Positions 20,401 through 32,166 of a stretch of DNA of 64,000 nucleotides are shown one piece after another. The DNA is from Glandiceps talaboti. Taxonomy: Eukaryota > Hemichordata > Enteropneusta > Spengelidae. The position numbers and the translations under genes are program-made. Within the stretch, counting starts at the first letter, position 1, and each line of letters starts with the position of its first letter. The stretch is from NCBI RefSeq assembly GCF_964340395.1, contig NC_135557.1, forward strand, positions 22,039,225 through 22,103,224, written 5' to 3'. The notes beneath the pieces are model-generated. The model was given only the letters and a program-made list of their open reading frames with translations. It searched no databases and had not been told where the DNA came from.

Positions 20401-22929
20401 CTGGATCTCACGTGGCATGGGGTTCTGTTATTATTACATATGTTTTTCTGAAACGGCACATTTCCATTAAGTCATAAAAATCATACATGGTTTCATGTGT
20501 AGCGAAACATTACATCCTCATTTGCATATCATTTGCATGCAGGTATGCAATAATGGTTTCGATATTGCAATGAAGTGAAATTAAAGTAGACAAAGAAAGA
20601 ACAGGTGTGGAGTACAGTCACAGATCTCAAACGTCATGTTATCTCCTCTCTTCTGCTGGACAAACAAAGATTTCACGAAAATTCAGTTCAAGATCTTTGG
20701 TCAAGATATTACAAGAGGAATATGCCGACAGTTATCTATTGGTCAAAATAATTTCTCTGAATTTTCTGTGTGCACACAAAATCAGCATTTACCAGGTACC
20801 TGTACATATAGTGTGTTTAGTCAATAATGAAAGTAAATACAGTGAATTTATAGTTACTGTACAATTTTATTTTTATCTTTTAGTCAAACCATGGGTGTCA
20901 CTGGAAAGACACAGGGTGTTTTATTTACTCCAGTTCCAATACAAATAATATTTTATGAACCTGAAAAAGTTGGAGGTAAGAAGTTTATTTAATCTTCTGA
21001 TTCTGTGTTTTAACTCAAAGTTGTATTGTAGAAGGTAAAATGTGGTCAGTTATGTCACAGCCAGCCAATGCAAAATGTAGTGCATGGTGTGCCATAGTCT
21101 AGCTGCTATACCACTCGGGCTATTCTGCTAACTCCAAAAAGTGACCAAATGTCACCAGTGAGGGCAGTATTTGAATTCTAGAGACACTAGAGTAACATCT
21201 CCAAGTCTTGTGGTTTCAAAATAGTCAATCCTGGTTTTCCTAACTTGTTATATTTTGTACAAATAAATACAGCCCACCACCACCGCCCCCACCCCACCCC
21301 CACCCCCACGCCAGTAGAAAGAGGTTTAAGTATATTTTACTCCTTAGTAATATCTTTTCATACTGAATCCTCTTTCTCCCAACTTCCACTTAGTTTTGCA
21401 CAAATAAGTACCCCCCTTGGGAGAAAGAAGATTAATCACAGAATGTTCTCTGTCATAACAGGCATGTGTATTTGACAAACACAAAATACTTATTATCCAG
21501 TAAAAGTACATGTATCAATCTATTCACACTGATTACATTAAATAAAGATTCAATGAATTCAGTCAAGATTTTATTTCTAACCTTGTTGTTTTTACTGCAC
21601 AGTTGACATGTTGATAGATGGAAAGTCTACAGGACGTCGAACAGTTGATGTTGTCAATGATCTAGAACATGTTGGTAAAGCTGCTGCTAAACTCCAGGAT
21701 ATGTTGGTTATAGTTATAAATTATGTGGATGATGTTTTGGTAAGTGTCAGTTAGTTACAGGTTGTATTTTCTGCTTTGTTACTCCACAACAATTTAACTT
21801 TCTACTGTGTACACATACAATGCTATATGGATATACACATGGTACATGCTATGCATACGAAGGTGATCTGACAATGTCATAACTACATTATAACTTCAGC
21901 CACCAGCATAGAAACTTACAAGACAAAACTAAAAATTATATAACATGTGTTCTGAAAGATATAATGTTTCATTCATTCATTCGCCACCACTGAGCAACGT
22001 AATATTTTAGATTTCATCGAAATGTAAAGTGAGCATGTTTATGGCACTAGAGATACTCTGTTTATTTCTAATACCATGCTTGTTTTCAGAATGTGAATAT
22101 GTTGGTCTTAGTTCAGCTGGTAAGATATCAGCTGATAAAAACATAGTGTATGATTTTATTCATTTTTGTTAGGCTGGTAAAATATTAGCTGATGAAAACA
22201 TACATAAATTATAATTGTATTTATTTTTCCTAGGCTGGTAAGATATCAGCTGATAACAACATAGGCAGATATCTACTAGACTTGGTGAATACAGTCCCTC
22301 AACTTGAACCTCGAGAATTTGAAGAAATGTTGAATAATAACATGAAGGTAAGAACAAACATCTTGTCTGTGATGTAGTCTTGGTTACCCAGACTCCCCAT
22401 CGATAGGGACTCTCACTTATGGCTACTGCTGCCCAGGGAGTCTGGGAAAATAGTATTCAAATTTTATGTGACTTTTACTTTCAGTCAGAATGCACAAATT
22501 ATGTAAATACAGCCATAAATTGGGTAGGTAAATTGTAATATTTGAAATTACCGTTAACGGGTATCTGTTGTGACTTTGATGAAGTAGTTTGTTTATTGTG
22601 TTACCATTCTTTTAAATATATTGTATGTACAGTGCCTTTGATTATTAGAAAATAGAAAAGGCACTTTAGCAAATAAATAAACTGTAAATTTTAATTAGTA
22701 ACATCGATGCTATGTATTCGATGAAGACTTGTTCATATTTATACAGTTTCAACCTCAAATGTATCGTTTCTGTAAAAAAAAAAAAAAAAAAAAAAAAAAA
22801 CACTTCTAAGTATAACGTTTTATTATGTTCTAATTACAGGATCTATTGATGGTTGTGTATTTATCAAATCTTGTCAGTACACAGTTACAACTTAGTGAGA
22901 AGATTAACATGCTGGAGATAACCAAATAA
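17443..22929 (+). CDS. EIF3F: EIF3F, translation initiation factor 3 subunit F (8 exons)
   Basis: EIF3F is the MPN-domain subunit of eIF3. Exons: 17443-17563, 18805-18875, 19458-19537, 20068-20205, 20884-20975, 21603-21739, 22234-22347, 22840-22929. Phases agree across all GT-AG introns; total 843 nt, 280 aa. Human EIF3F is longer (about 357) because of a Pro/Ala-rich N-terminus that is absent here. Diagnostic blocks are [71 protein letters not shown] and [14 protein letters not shown]. As in the family, the zinc-binding HxH of active JAMM proteases is absent. The start ATGGCGGCGGCAGATG sits in a YY1/TISU-like context. The stop codon TAA lies inside an AATAAA (22925-22930), with another AATAAA at 22937 and a third at 23081. 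Acceptors of exons 4 and 7 are tandemly duplicated. Confidence 0.96.
19931..20067 (+). repeat. 40-54 bp copies of the EIF3F exon 4 acceptor junction
   Basis: Three upstream copies of TATGCTACAAGCATTGACAT followed by TACAGAACATTCTGTTTTAC precede the true exon start at 20068. Two of the inter-copy acceptors read TTTTACGG instead of TTTTACAG, so those decoys have lost the AG; the last copy keeps TTTTACAG at the used site. Confidence 0.88.
20243..20428. mobile_element. 186-bp MITE with ACAGAACCCCATG ends (EIF3F intron 4)
   Basis: The terminal inverted repeats ACAGAACCCCATGACACGTG and CACGTGGCATGGGGTTCTGT differ at one base. A second, inner palindrome pairs CTTGCAGTGTTCTCTGC with GCAGAAAACACTGCAAG. 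The inner block (CTTTCAGAAGCA, GTGAAAGTGCAGCAGAAAAC) recurs at 9656-9696 next to the SMG9 42-bp array. No coding capacity; flanking duplication is not obvious. Confidence 0.8.
21277..21310. repeat. C-rich CCACC microsatellite in EIF3F intron 5
   Basis: Short C-rich tract of CCACCCC units. EIF3F introns also contain poly-G tracts near 18330 and 19083 and a poly-A run at 22772-22800. Confidence 0.85.
22095..22233 (+). repeat. Copies of the EIF3F exon 7 acceptor junction
   Basis: Two decayed copies of the first roughly 30 bases of exon 7 (GCTGGTAAGATATCAGCTGA and onward) precede the real one at 22234. One follows GGTCTTAGTTCAG (about 22108); the other follows TTTTTGTTAG (22173). The second copy runs into a stop after ten codons. 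Spacing is about 60-65 bp. Confidence 0.85.
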
Positions 22930-23080
22930 AGACTTTAATAAAGTGAAACTATATGAATATCACTAGAAATGAACCAATGAACAGAGTTATCTAACTTGTG
23001 ACTGATGAAATGAGCTGTCAAATATTTCACCTGGTATTGATAAAGTACCCTTCAATGTCTGTACCAGTTAGTTTATAGTC

Positions 23081-23086
23081 AATAAA
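23081..23086 (+). terminator. EIF3F poly(A) signal (AATAAA)
   Basis: Last of three AATAAA hexamers after the stop codon (22925, 22937, 23081), followed by a T/GT-rich stretch, so the most likely 3' end is near 23100. The two earlier hexamers would give an almost absent 3'UTR. Confidence 0.55.
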
Positions 23087-23979
23087 CTTGTACACTTCCT
23101 CTATAAATCAACTGTCTGTGTGTTTTTTCTGTGTAAATCAACTGTCCGTACATTTCTCTGTATAAATCGATTGTCGGTACACTTTTTTATTCCTTCACCT
23201 GTTCCAGTTCCAAGATGCATTGCGTGAGACACCATCACATATGTGGGTAACTTTAGGTTTGTTTTGTTTTTGTTAAATTTGAAATAACATTTTCATCATG
23301 AAAAGATGAAAATTTATAATGACGCAGAAAGTTTTGAGTAATTTTATTGCACAAATTCTAAACACTATCAGAGGCAAGGTTTTACTTGTAAATCCAATGG
23401 TACTGTCAGGTGACAATCATCGCTTGATGTGTACAGACTTCTGTGTACAACAAAATATGACTTTGATTTATATGAAGGCATGTGATGCATCATGGAACCA
23501 ACAACATATCCATTGGTTGTATTTACTGTTGTACCAGGACTATCACACAATGTCGCAGAAACTCAATAAACGAACATCGTTCATTCAAGACAAAACACCC
23601 TCCACCCTTCCCCATAAACGAAAGTTCACAAGTGTGACATTGACACGTTTATAGACGATATAAAGTATGGTGAAAACTTTGCAGTCACACCATGCACCAC
23701 TATGGTCGATGCATACAATGTAAAAACCTGATGGTAAACATGAAGTACCAACCTTGTGAACATGTTTACTGAGATGATAGTAAACACATTAAAATACAAC
23801 CGGAAACCCAGCACTGTATGTGACAGAAATAAATGTACTTATCAACTTCTCAGTATATACAGAAGCTATGATCATTGAAGATGTGAAAGTTGGTTAGAAG
23901 TGCGAAATGTGAATTCAGCTATTGCATTGGTGCCAGAACCCCCCACCCCCCACCCCCTGCAATGGGAGAGACGTTCATT

Positions 23980-25445
23980 TATTGAGCTTGTGTGACATTA
24001 TGTGATTGTCCCCAAGTCTGTGTCTGTACTGGATACTCACAAATGTGTACATACAACGTGCATGTATTTATACGTATGTACATACACCATAACTGCATAC
24101 CTACCTACCTGCCTACCTACCTACATACATATATACATACATACATTATATGCATACATACACACACACACATCCATACATACATACATACATACATACA
24201 TACATACATACATACATACATACATACACACATCCATACATACATACCCACATACATACACACACATACATACATACCCACATACATACATACACACATA
24301 CATTACATACACACATCAATACACACATCCATACATAACTACATACCCACAAGTACACACACACATACATACACACACATGCATGCATGCATGCATGCAT
24401 GCATGCATACATACATACATACATACATACATACATACTTACATACATACATATATACATACATACATACAAATGTGTGCATACAGTGTGCATGCATTTA
24501 TACGTTTGTACACACACCATAACCATAACTACATATCTACCTGCATATCGGTACCTACCTACCTACCTACCTACCTACCTATCTACCTACCTACGTACAT
24601 ACATACATACATACATACATACATACATACATACATACATACATACATACATACATACAGAGTTGGGTTGATTTGACAAGAAATATGTAGTTTATTCAAT
24701 ACACTTTATATTCTTGTACACAGAAAATTAGTTTTCAAAAGTTTTGTATAAATCTAATGATGATAAATGAAAAATAACAGTTCTACAATCAATTGTTTTA
24801 TAAATCAAAAGATCCCAAATAAATATTGAGCTTGTGTGACATTATGCGATTGTCCCCAAGTCTGTACTGGATACACACAAATGTATGTATTTATACGTAT
24901 GTACATACACCATAACGGCATACATACCTACTACCTACCTACATACCTACGTACGTACGTACGTAGGTATGTACATACATACATATATACATACATGCAT
25001 ACATACATACATACATACATACATACATACATTATATGCATACATACAGACACACACCCATACATACATACACACATACATAACTACATACCCACAAGTA
25101 CACACATACACCTCCACATATACACACACACACATACATACATACATACATACACACACACGCCATGCATGCATACGTACGTACGTACGTACGTACGTAC
25201 GTACGTACGTACATACATACATACATACATACATACATACATACATACATACATTCATACATACATACATACATACATACATACATACATACATACATAC
25301 ATACATACATACAAAGTTGAGTTGATTTGACAAGAAATATGTAGTTTATTCAATGTACTTTACATTCTGGTACACAGAAAATTAGTTTTTAAAAGTTTTG
25401 TATAAATCTAGACAAATAATGAAAACTGAAAAATAACAGTTCTAC
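23980..25445. repeat. Tandem duplication of an ACAT/ACCT satellite module
   Basis: Unit 1 (23980-24780) and unit 2 (24828-25445) share a leader (GAGCTTGTGTGACATTATG, GATTGTCCCCAAGTCTGT), a long ACAT/ACCT/ACGT microsatellite, and a trailer (GACAAGAAATATGTAGTTTA and GTTTTGTATAAATCTA). The microsatellite has internal ATGC, ACCT and ACGT blocks. Frames across it encode HTYIHTYI repeats and are not genes. Confidence 0.92.
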
Positions 25446-25472
25446 AATTAAATATGTCAAATTTGAATTAAA

Positions 25473-25750
25473 ATAACAATATGGATGAGGATTGGGTATT
25501 TATTTGTGTTTTTTAAGTTATAAAACAATTTTATTATAGCTGCCTACTGGAGAAATTGATGAGAAACAACGTATGTCAAGTCTGTTTGTAAAAATCTGTT
25601 TGCACTGTACATGTATTGAGTTACAAACACAGACTTGACATAATATTGGTTCACATAGATTTCTCCAGTAGAAAGCCATGATAAAATTGTTTTATAAATC
25701 AAAAAATCCCAAATAAATACCCAATCATCATCCATATGGCCATAATAACA
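25473..25750. mobile_element. Foldback MITE, family A copy 2
   Basis: The arms GGATGAGGATTGGGTATTTA and TAAATACCCAATCATCATCC are inverse copies. Inner matches to copy 1 (1066-1368) include AAAACAATTTTAT and GAGTTACAAACAC. Two diverged copies 24 kb apart define the family. Confidence 0.78.
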
Positions 25751-26229
25751 ATATGATACAAAGGTGTAAAGAAGTAATGATAATGTAAAACCAGTAAAAA
25801 AAATACTGAGTCTTTCTTTGTACTGAGATTGTGATAGGGTAATATAACAAACTCTCATAATTAATTTCATTTGACTCCAAAAAATATTGAACTGTTCTTA
25901 CATTCTCTCCTTTTCATTATTGAAGTTTCTAAAATTTTACAAATGATTCAAAGTAAATCATATTTCGAGTGCTTGCAATCTACTGTACAACTGTCTGTGT
26001 AGATCGTTGTGTGGAGGAAGCTCTCATGATTGCAAAAATCGTTATAGCGCCCCCAAGTGTTCAAAATATAAAAATCACTCCGTAGATCACAAGTCCTGAG
26101 AAAAATCAAAGTATATGAGTATATGAGTATATCTATAAAATATAAAATAACTTTATATTTATAAAGTCAATACAGTAATATAACATGACACATCACACCA
26201 TAAGAACGCGTTATTGTAGTGGACTACTT

Positions 26230-26434
26230 TCTTTAGAGCGGAATTTTTTTTCAACCGCACAACGCCCTCTAAGTCAAGTGCGGCGTAGAGTTTTCATTTG
26301 ATAACATGGCGGCAATGTGTTGACATTGTGAATTGGATATGAATTTTGATTTTAAATTGTTAAAAATATTTAATTACTAAATTTACATCAAATATTTACA
26401 TGGGATAATTCTACATAAATTACAGGATATGCAG
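26230..26434 (+). promoter_or_regulatory. Possible promoter and 5' non-coding exon with ATGGCGG motif
   Basis: ACATGGCGGCAATG (near 26305), in a CpG-containing island (AACGCG, CGCACAACGCC), is followed by a good donor GCAG|GTAAGA at 26434/26435. The layout copies the SMG9 start region. The ATG frame stops after five codons, so any exon would be 5'UTR. No plus-strand coding exon was found downstream. Weak. Confidence 0.3.
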
Positions 26435-26712
26435 GTAAGATTTTATAATTTTTTTACACACACAAATGTCATTTTCTGGTGGGTAAATTGTCATCACAGT
26501 GTTGTAATTGTTCATACAATCATTTAGAAGGAACAATTTCACAAATATTGTCAAAATTTTGACAAAAAAATTCACAATTTTTTCTCAATTTTGGTTTAAT
26601 GTTGTCTAAAATACATAGCGACTGCCATAGAGGTGCATGGTTATGGAAAATAAATTGTCAAAATTTGAAAAAAATGTGAAATTGTGTCATGGTGGGTTGA
26701 TGTTTGTATGTT

Positions 26713-27500
26713 TTACAAGGTTAACACTGTGATGTAGTCATAGCCATAGATACTATGTGTAATAAAAATCTTGGTTGTCTTTTCGTCACTGATTTCTATG
26801 AACAAAGGTGACCATATGTCAGAGTGTACAACTACAAACTCTCTATTCTCTGTTACCATAACAACTCTATCATTGCCATAATCACAAATATAAATATTAT
26901 TTCTTTTATCAACACACAGTCCAGTGGCATAAAAGCTGTGATCATATGAAGATATAAACTTTAGATTTGAATCATAAAAATTTATCCCATTGACATGTGA
27001 CATAACAACCTTCTGGTCACTTGTTACAGCCACTGACCAGGGGTAACTAAACTGACCTTCACTCTGAACTTGACCTTTAACCTCTGTAACCTTGTCTCCC
27101 ATTGTTGTGAACTTAATCAGTCTATGTCCATTGTTGTCAGTAGCTAATACAAAGTTACCCATGACAGTTATACCAAATAGATCTTCATTTTGACAAATAA
27201 TTCTGATTATTTTCTTATTTTGATTTGTCACAATAATTTGTTTATTACCATCATCATATATGAAATATTGGTTGTCATGGGATACTGCTATGACCCATGG
27301 TCTGAAGGGATATGGAAATTCATCTGTAAATGTAATAAAATCAAGACATTGAAATTCTTTGTTTAAAATCTGAATTCGTTGATTCCCTTTGTCACAGACC
27401 AGTAGTAAATCAGTTGGAGTCATGGCCATACCACAGGTATTGTTGAACTCTGCAGGACCTTTACCTCTCCGGCCAATTCTTTTCACTGACCACTCAGTAC
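26713..27500 (-). CDS. NHL-repeat beta-propeller protein, last exon
   Basis: A 788-bp exon with acceptor CTTCATAG|GTACTGAG and stop TAA at 26713-26715 codes for about 262 residues. Five or six NHL-type blades are visible: GMAMTPTDLLLVCDKGNQRI, WVIAVSHDNQYFIYDDGNKQ, ITVMGNFVLATDNNGHRLIK, WSVAVTSDQKVVM and GLCVDKRNNIYICDYGNDRV, each with the D-x-G-N/H-x-R/K-I/L/V turn. NHL propellers bind RNA or protein, most often at the C-terminus of TRIM2/3/32/71 proteins, but no RING or B-box exon was found upstream in the window. It could be a TRIM-like protein with distant exons or a free NHL protein. The first codon is split (phase 1). No clear poly(A) signal was found. Confidence 0.8.
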
Positions 27501-27670
27501 CTATGAAGAGGTCAAAGATTAAATCAAGGTAAGTCAACAACAATACAACATTTTGAAATAATACTTTTTTAAGAATAGAAAAATAACTTTCAATATAGAA
27601 TTTTATCACCATAGTTACTTGAATGTATGTTGTTAGTTGCATATTTACACTATTTGTATATAAATTACTC

Positions 27671-29946
27671 GTTGCTATGGCAACGATTCATCATACAAAA
27701 AATAAATACCTCCATAATGGCTTGTCTATCTACTAAAGAGTCACACCCTACCTCTATAAATAACAGATATCAGTATTTCAGTGATTCATTACATTTGAGT
27801 ACTGAAATGGATAGTGCCTGGTTGCCATGGAAACACATTTTCAAGAAATGGTACAAAATTGCTTTTTCCCCTGTAGTTTTTTATGGGCCATAGTTAGATT
27901 AATTGTTTTTTCGAATATAACTTGAAGAAATATTTTTTTTTCATTCAATATGAAAATCTATACAATATATTTTTTTCATTGATATATTTCCATGGTAACG
28001 TTAAAATATACATATTTTGTGTTTAAAAAAGTTAAAAAAATTATACTTCTCTTTTGCATCTAACGTGCTTACCAATTGTAAGAATTTAATACATTTATTA
28101 TCATGTAATTTTTCTGAATATTTGTGGAATTATTTAAAATTTGTTACCATAGCAACCATAAAATTGTCTTATGTACACATACTTGTAAATATTATTCCCA
28201 TATCTATGGATTTTTGTTGAAATTAAAAAAATATCAACAATGCACCCTTGCACTTGAAATTTGATGTTATACTAAGTACATGTATATATTTTCACTGTTT
28301 GCAATAAAAATTACTTGTTACTATGGCAACCACTACATTTCAAAGTGAGATATTAGTTTCATAGTCTCTATATTCTAGTCCCCATCCCCATGATTAACCA
28401 GTATTGTTATTTTAATATTTCATGATTTTCAAATAAATAACTAATGTTATGACAAGTGGAAGCAATTGTTGCCATAGAAACACTTTGGCCAGGAATGGTA
28501 CAATATTTGTTTTTTCCCTTGTGTATTATACACAGTTTAGATAAATGGATTTTTTTTCTCGAAAAATGTGTCAATTTATAATTTTCACTTTTTACGATAT
28601 AAAAAGAGTTACAATTTGTTTTGCCCAAATTCCCGTTTCCACGGTAACATGAAAATAGATGGGCTTTATTAAATGTATTAAATACTATTTTTACATGTTG
28701 TACAGAGATTTTGAACTTATTAATGTTTGAAATATTTTGATCTCCATATAATTTCATATTTTCTTTTGATGATTTGTGTGGAGTTATTTGTTACCATAGC
28801 AACCCTTAATGAGTCCTCATCAGCAGTGGATCATTCTGGTTTATTTGTACAAATTTGAAAGTTTACATTTTGGTTTTTTTATGTGGTTCACTTTCTATGA
28901 ATATTATCCGTTCACATTATGACAGTTCTGGAGAAACACATTATTTTGTAACCATGGCAACGTTTCTGCTACTTATCATAAACGATGTCTTTCATGTGTC
29001 ACAAGATATTGATATGTAAATGTCTTTTGTAGTCCCATGTCCATAGACTACCAATTCTTGTCATGGGACAACCATAAGTTCCAGCTGGTAGTCCACTCAA
29101 GCTACCACTGATTATGTGATGATTTAAAGGATGGAAGACTTAGGGACATGACATATTTTTAATGACACAATTATTTCCAAAGGAGGAAATCTGTTTTCAG
29201 TTCAGGAATATGAGACTATTGGTCACCATTGGCTACAACTTTCTAAAATTGGTAGCACACGGGGACAACCAGTCTACAAAATAGTTAATTTTGAGCCCTG
29301 AAATGGAAACTTAACCTGTTAATTCAAACTTACCAAATTATCAATTCATACATTTCCATGGAAATGAATATTACATGAATACTCAATTATAGATGTGTAT
29401 TTTTTTCTTCCGAAAGTAATGAAAAAATGCACCGTTGATATTCTGTACATCAGTTTTAAATTAAAATCACTCTTTAGTTGTTGATCATGTCACCATGACA
29501 TAGGAATACAATCGCCATTTAAACCTAAAATGTTAATGTACTAATATTCAGGCTGTGTAATCAACATTACTTGTTGCTATGGTTACAGATATCTGTCAAC
29601 ATCTAAATATTGATAATATTTCTCCAATAGTTTGAAGAGAATTGTTAATTTTAAAAAAAATCTTTTATAACATTTATTGTTTTAATTTTATGATTTTATA
29701 AATGTTTAATTATATCATTTTATAAATGTTGCATGAAAATAGGACTTTGTATGAAAACACACTTTTTAAAATTTGGCCAAATTTTGTGTCTCACTATTTT
29801 AGTTTTTCTGACATCTGATTAGGTAGATATGTTGGTTATTTCATTTTGGAATATTGCAAGATTGATTTTGAAATTAAAATGGGAAATTAGAAAATACACT
29901 TGATCTTCTTTTGCTGATAGCTGTTTCCATGGCAACATTACAATAT
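27671..29946. promoter_or_regulatory. Cluster of RFX/X-box-like palindromes at about 160-bp spacing
   Basis: Variants of GTTGCCATGGCAAC start at 27671, 27821, 27986, 28143, 28317, 28468, 28635, 28790 and 28948 (intervals 150, 165, 157, 174, 151, 167, 155, 158), then 29352, 29573 and 29933. This is the RFX-family X-box form. Sequence between sites is AT-rich and strongly diverged, with patches of likeness (for example ATTTGTTACCATAGCAACC at 28143 and 28790). It may be an old tandem repeat whose palindrome has been kept. No gene is seen here. Confidence 0.7.
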
Positions 29947-30134
29947 GGATTTATGTCTTCTGTAACAGACTTATGGTGATCATAATAAAATTAATTTAGC
30001 ATATTTCAGATCTTTCAGATTTAATATACAATTCATTCTGTCGGAAACAATATACATGTATGTTGCATTATGCTGTCAGTTCAAATGAATCATGAGTGAA
30101 CAAACTATTTATAAGTCAGTAATTATGATTAGGG

Positions 30135-30430
30135 TTGGGTTCTTCTTTTGGTACATGTGGAAATATTATTTCTGAAAGGAAAGACATTGAAATCCATTCT
30201 GAACCTCAAACATTCTATTTTACTATGCCTCCACTCTACTGTTGCAGTCCTGTAAAGTGTTTTATATTTTATTCATCAGATGCAAAGTGGATATATGAAA
30301 TGTTGGGAGATGAAACATCACTTTCAACAAGGGTGAAAAGGAACTAAAATGGTTGGAAAAGATATTTAAATAAATGCAAACTCTGTCCACTGGTTAAAAG
30401 GCAACCACACCAGATACTTATGGCAAAGTA
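30135..30430. repeat. Diverged duplicate of 34340-34570
   Basis: Shared landmarks are CTCAAACATTCTATTTTAC / CTCAAACATTTTGTTTTAC, CAGTCCTGTAAAGTG / CAGTCCTTTGAAGTG, TATTTTATTCAT and GAGAYGAAAYATCACT. Together with the X-box stretches and the 31/36/43-kb block, this points to an old large-scale duplication of the region. No function assigned. Confidence 0.65.
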
Positions 30431-30768
30431 TAAGACTAGAAAGTAAAAGTTGGGAAGTCATGGCAACAAAATAGGCAGAACCTAGACAAACCCGTGGCCA
30501 AGGTCACAAGGTGAGTGTTCTACAGACGGTGTAGGCTGTATAACTCAGCCATATTTCACTCACAAGATGACTATGTGTCTTTGTTTTGGAAACTTCTTGG
30601 TGGATAACTCACTTAGATCATATATGCATGCACTGTGCATTAGTTGTCAGGCCTGGGTGAAACTAGGACATATTGTGAACTGAGAAGGAAAGCCTTGACA
30701 GTTCTACCAAGACATCATTTAACTGTAACTCAACTGTATGATAACTTGTCTATGTTTAACTCAAAATT

Positions 30769-31100
30769 ATGACTTATTTCAATAGTGTTGAGAAAGACTT
30801 GATCTGGGTTACCAGGGTAACTACATGGAGATTTGAAGAACTCAAAATTATTACTTATTTCAATAGTATTGAGAAAGATTTGAACTTGGTTACCAGGGTA
30901 ACTACGTGGAGATTTGAAGAACTCAAAATTATTACTTCTTTCAATAGTATTGAGAAAGATTTGAACTGGGTTACCAGAGTAACTACATGGAGATTTGAAG
31001 AACTCAAAATTATGTTTTATTTCAGTAGTGTTGAGAAAGATTTTAACTGGGTAACTACAGGAGATTTTGGAAGAACTCAAAAAGTATTGCATATTTCAGT
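30769..31100. repeat. 81-bp minisatellite (4 copies) with GTTACCAGGGTAAC palindrome
   Basis: Units carry TTCAATAGTRTTGAGAAAGA and GGAGATTTGAAGAACTCAAA. The palindrome occurs at 30808 and 30889, and as GTTACCAGAGTAAC at 30970; spacing is 81 bp. Unit length is 27 codons, so frames stay open on both strands (30730-31092, 30769-31209), but nothing else supports coding. Confidence 0.9.
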
Positions 31101-31129
31101 AGTATTGAAGAAGATGTGTTCCTTTCACT

Positions 31130-31870
31130 TGATAAAATGTACTTTTTTTCTCTTCATTCCGTTGACAATTATTTGTTCATGTTATTATTTCTTTCCTTTG
31201 GTTCTGTAACAACATAATTCCTACTTCACAACTTATTGTTCAAATCTTTGATTTCTCTTCTTTTTCAGACTGAGTGGTAGGTTTTTAATGATAAATGGTG
31301 GACAAATTCACAATATATGCTAAGATGAGTTGTTTTGACTGATACTAAATCAAGAAGATCCTACAACTGATAAAAGAACTATATATAGGACAAAATATCT
31401 GAAGTTGTTAGTGTTTGTCATTTACTTGTCTCAGCCTTCTCTAGATACAACCAGTCAGGCACACCAAATATCTCATTTTAATCTCATAATTTGTAAGATG
31501 AGATTTTGTATTCATAGATTGCAATAATTTGTGGGAATGTCATGTTATTGTTAATACCAAATATACTGATGAAAGATTGAATGTTACAAATGATTCCAAC
31601 ACTTTGACTTTGTTTGATCACAGAGTATGGTATTGAATTGAATGATACTACTAACAACCACATGTAATTTGGTAATCTAACTTGTACAAGTTTAAGTCAG
31701 CCTATGTTTTGAATCTGTACTTTAAATGCACAATGTAGAGTTTAATTTAAATTCAAAATAATGATTGTCTGGTCTTTTATATGATTGAGTGTTTTTGTGT
31801 GTTGATTGCAACTAGATGAAATGTGATGAAGTCTGTCAGAGTTCTCTAGTAGTTTCATAGGGTTTCCCTT
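31130..31870. repeat. Block duplicated at 36640-36900 and 43120-43810
   Basis: All three carry TTTGATTTCTC/TTTGATTTATTTTCTG, an ATGGTGGACAA/ATGGATGACAA stretch, GATCAGT-GTTTGA/TTTGACT, and a TCTACAACTNNNAAAAG motif. The 31-kb and 43-kb copies remain alignable for about 700 bp (TTGTATTCATAGATTGCAAT is identical in both). No open reading frame is conserved. Confidence 0.7.
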
Positions 31871-32166
31871 CCAGCAATGAAATAATAAAGTTAGATCAGA
31901 CTCTCGCTGTACACCCATCTTTAGAGTTCTTAAATCTCACAAAGTTACAGTGATACTGTAAGGTGGCTAATTTATGATGTTTGTTTACTATTTTGGAACT
32001 AAAATTTATAGATGTTTAGCATTTAAATTTAAACCTGAATATTTTGACTCTGTTCTAACTATAAAATCTGAACTAAAGTGTTTGAAACTATAATAATGAT
32101 TAAGTGACTCCTGTACCAAATAGAAATGATGATACAATTTCGGTCATAAACTATAACTAGCAACTA

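Noticed and set aside
20607-20948. 113-aa frame in EIF3F intron 4
   Set aside because: Runs through intron into exon 5 in the wrong frame, with no homology seen.
23992-25330. Long open frames of HTYIHTYI / YVCMYVCM type (up to 224 aa)
   Set aside because: They are translations of ACAT/ACCT microsatellite in all frames and on both strands, without any non-repeat coding signal.
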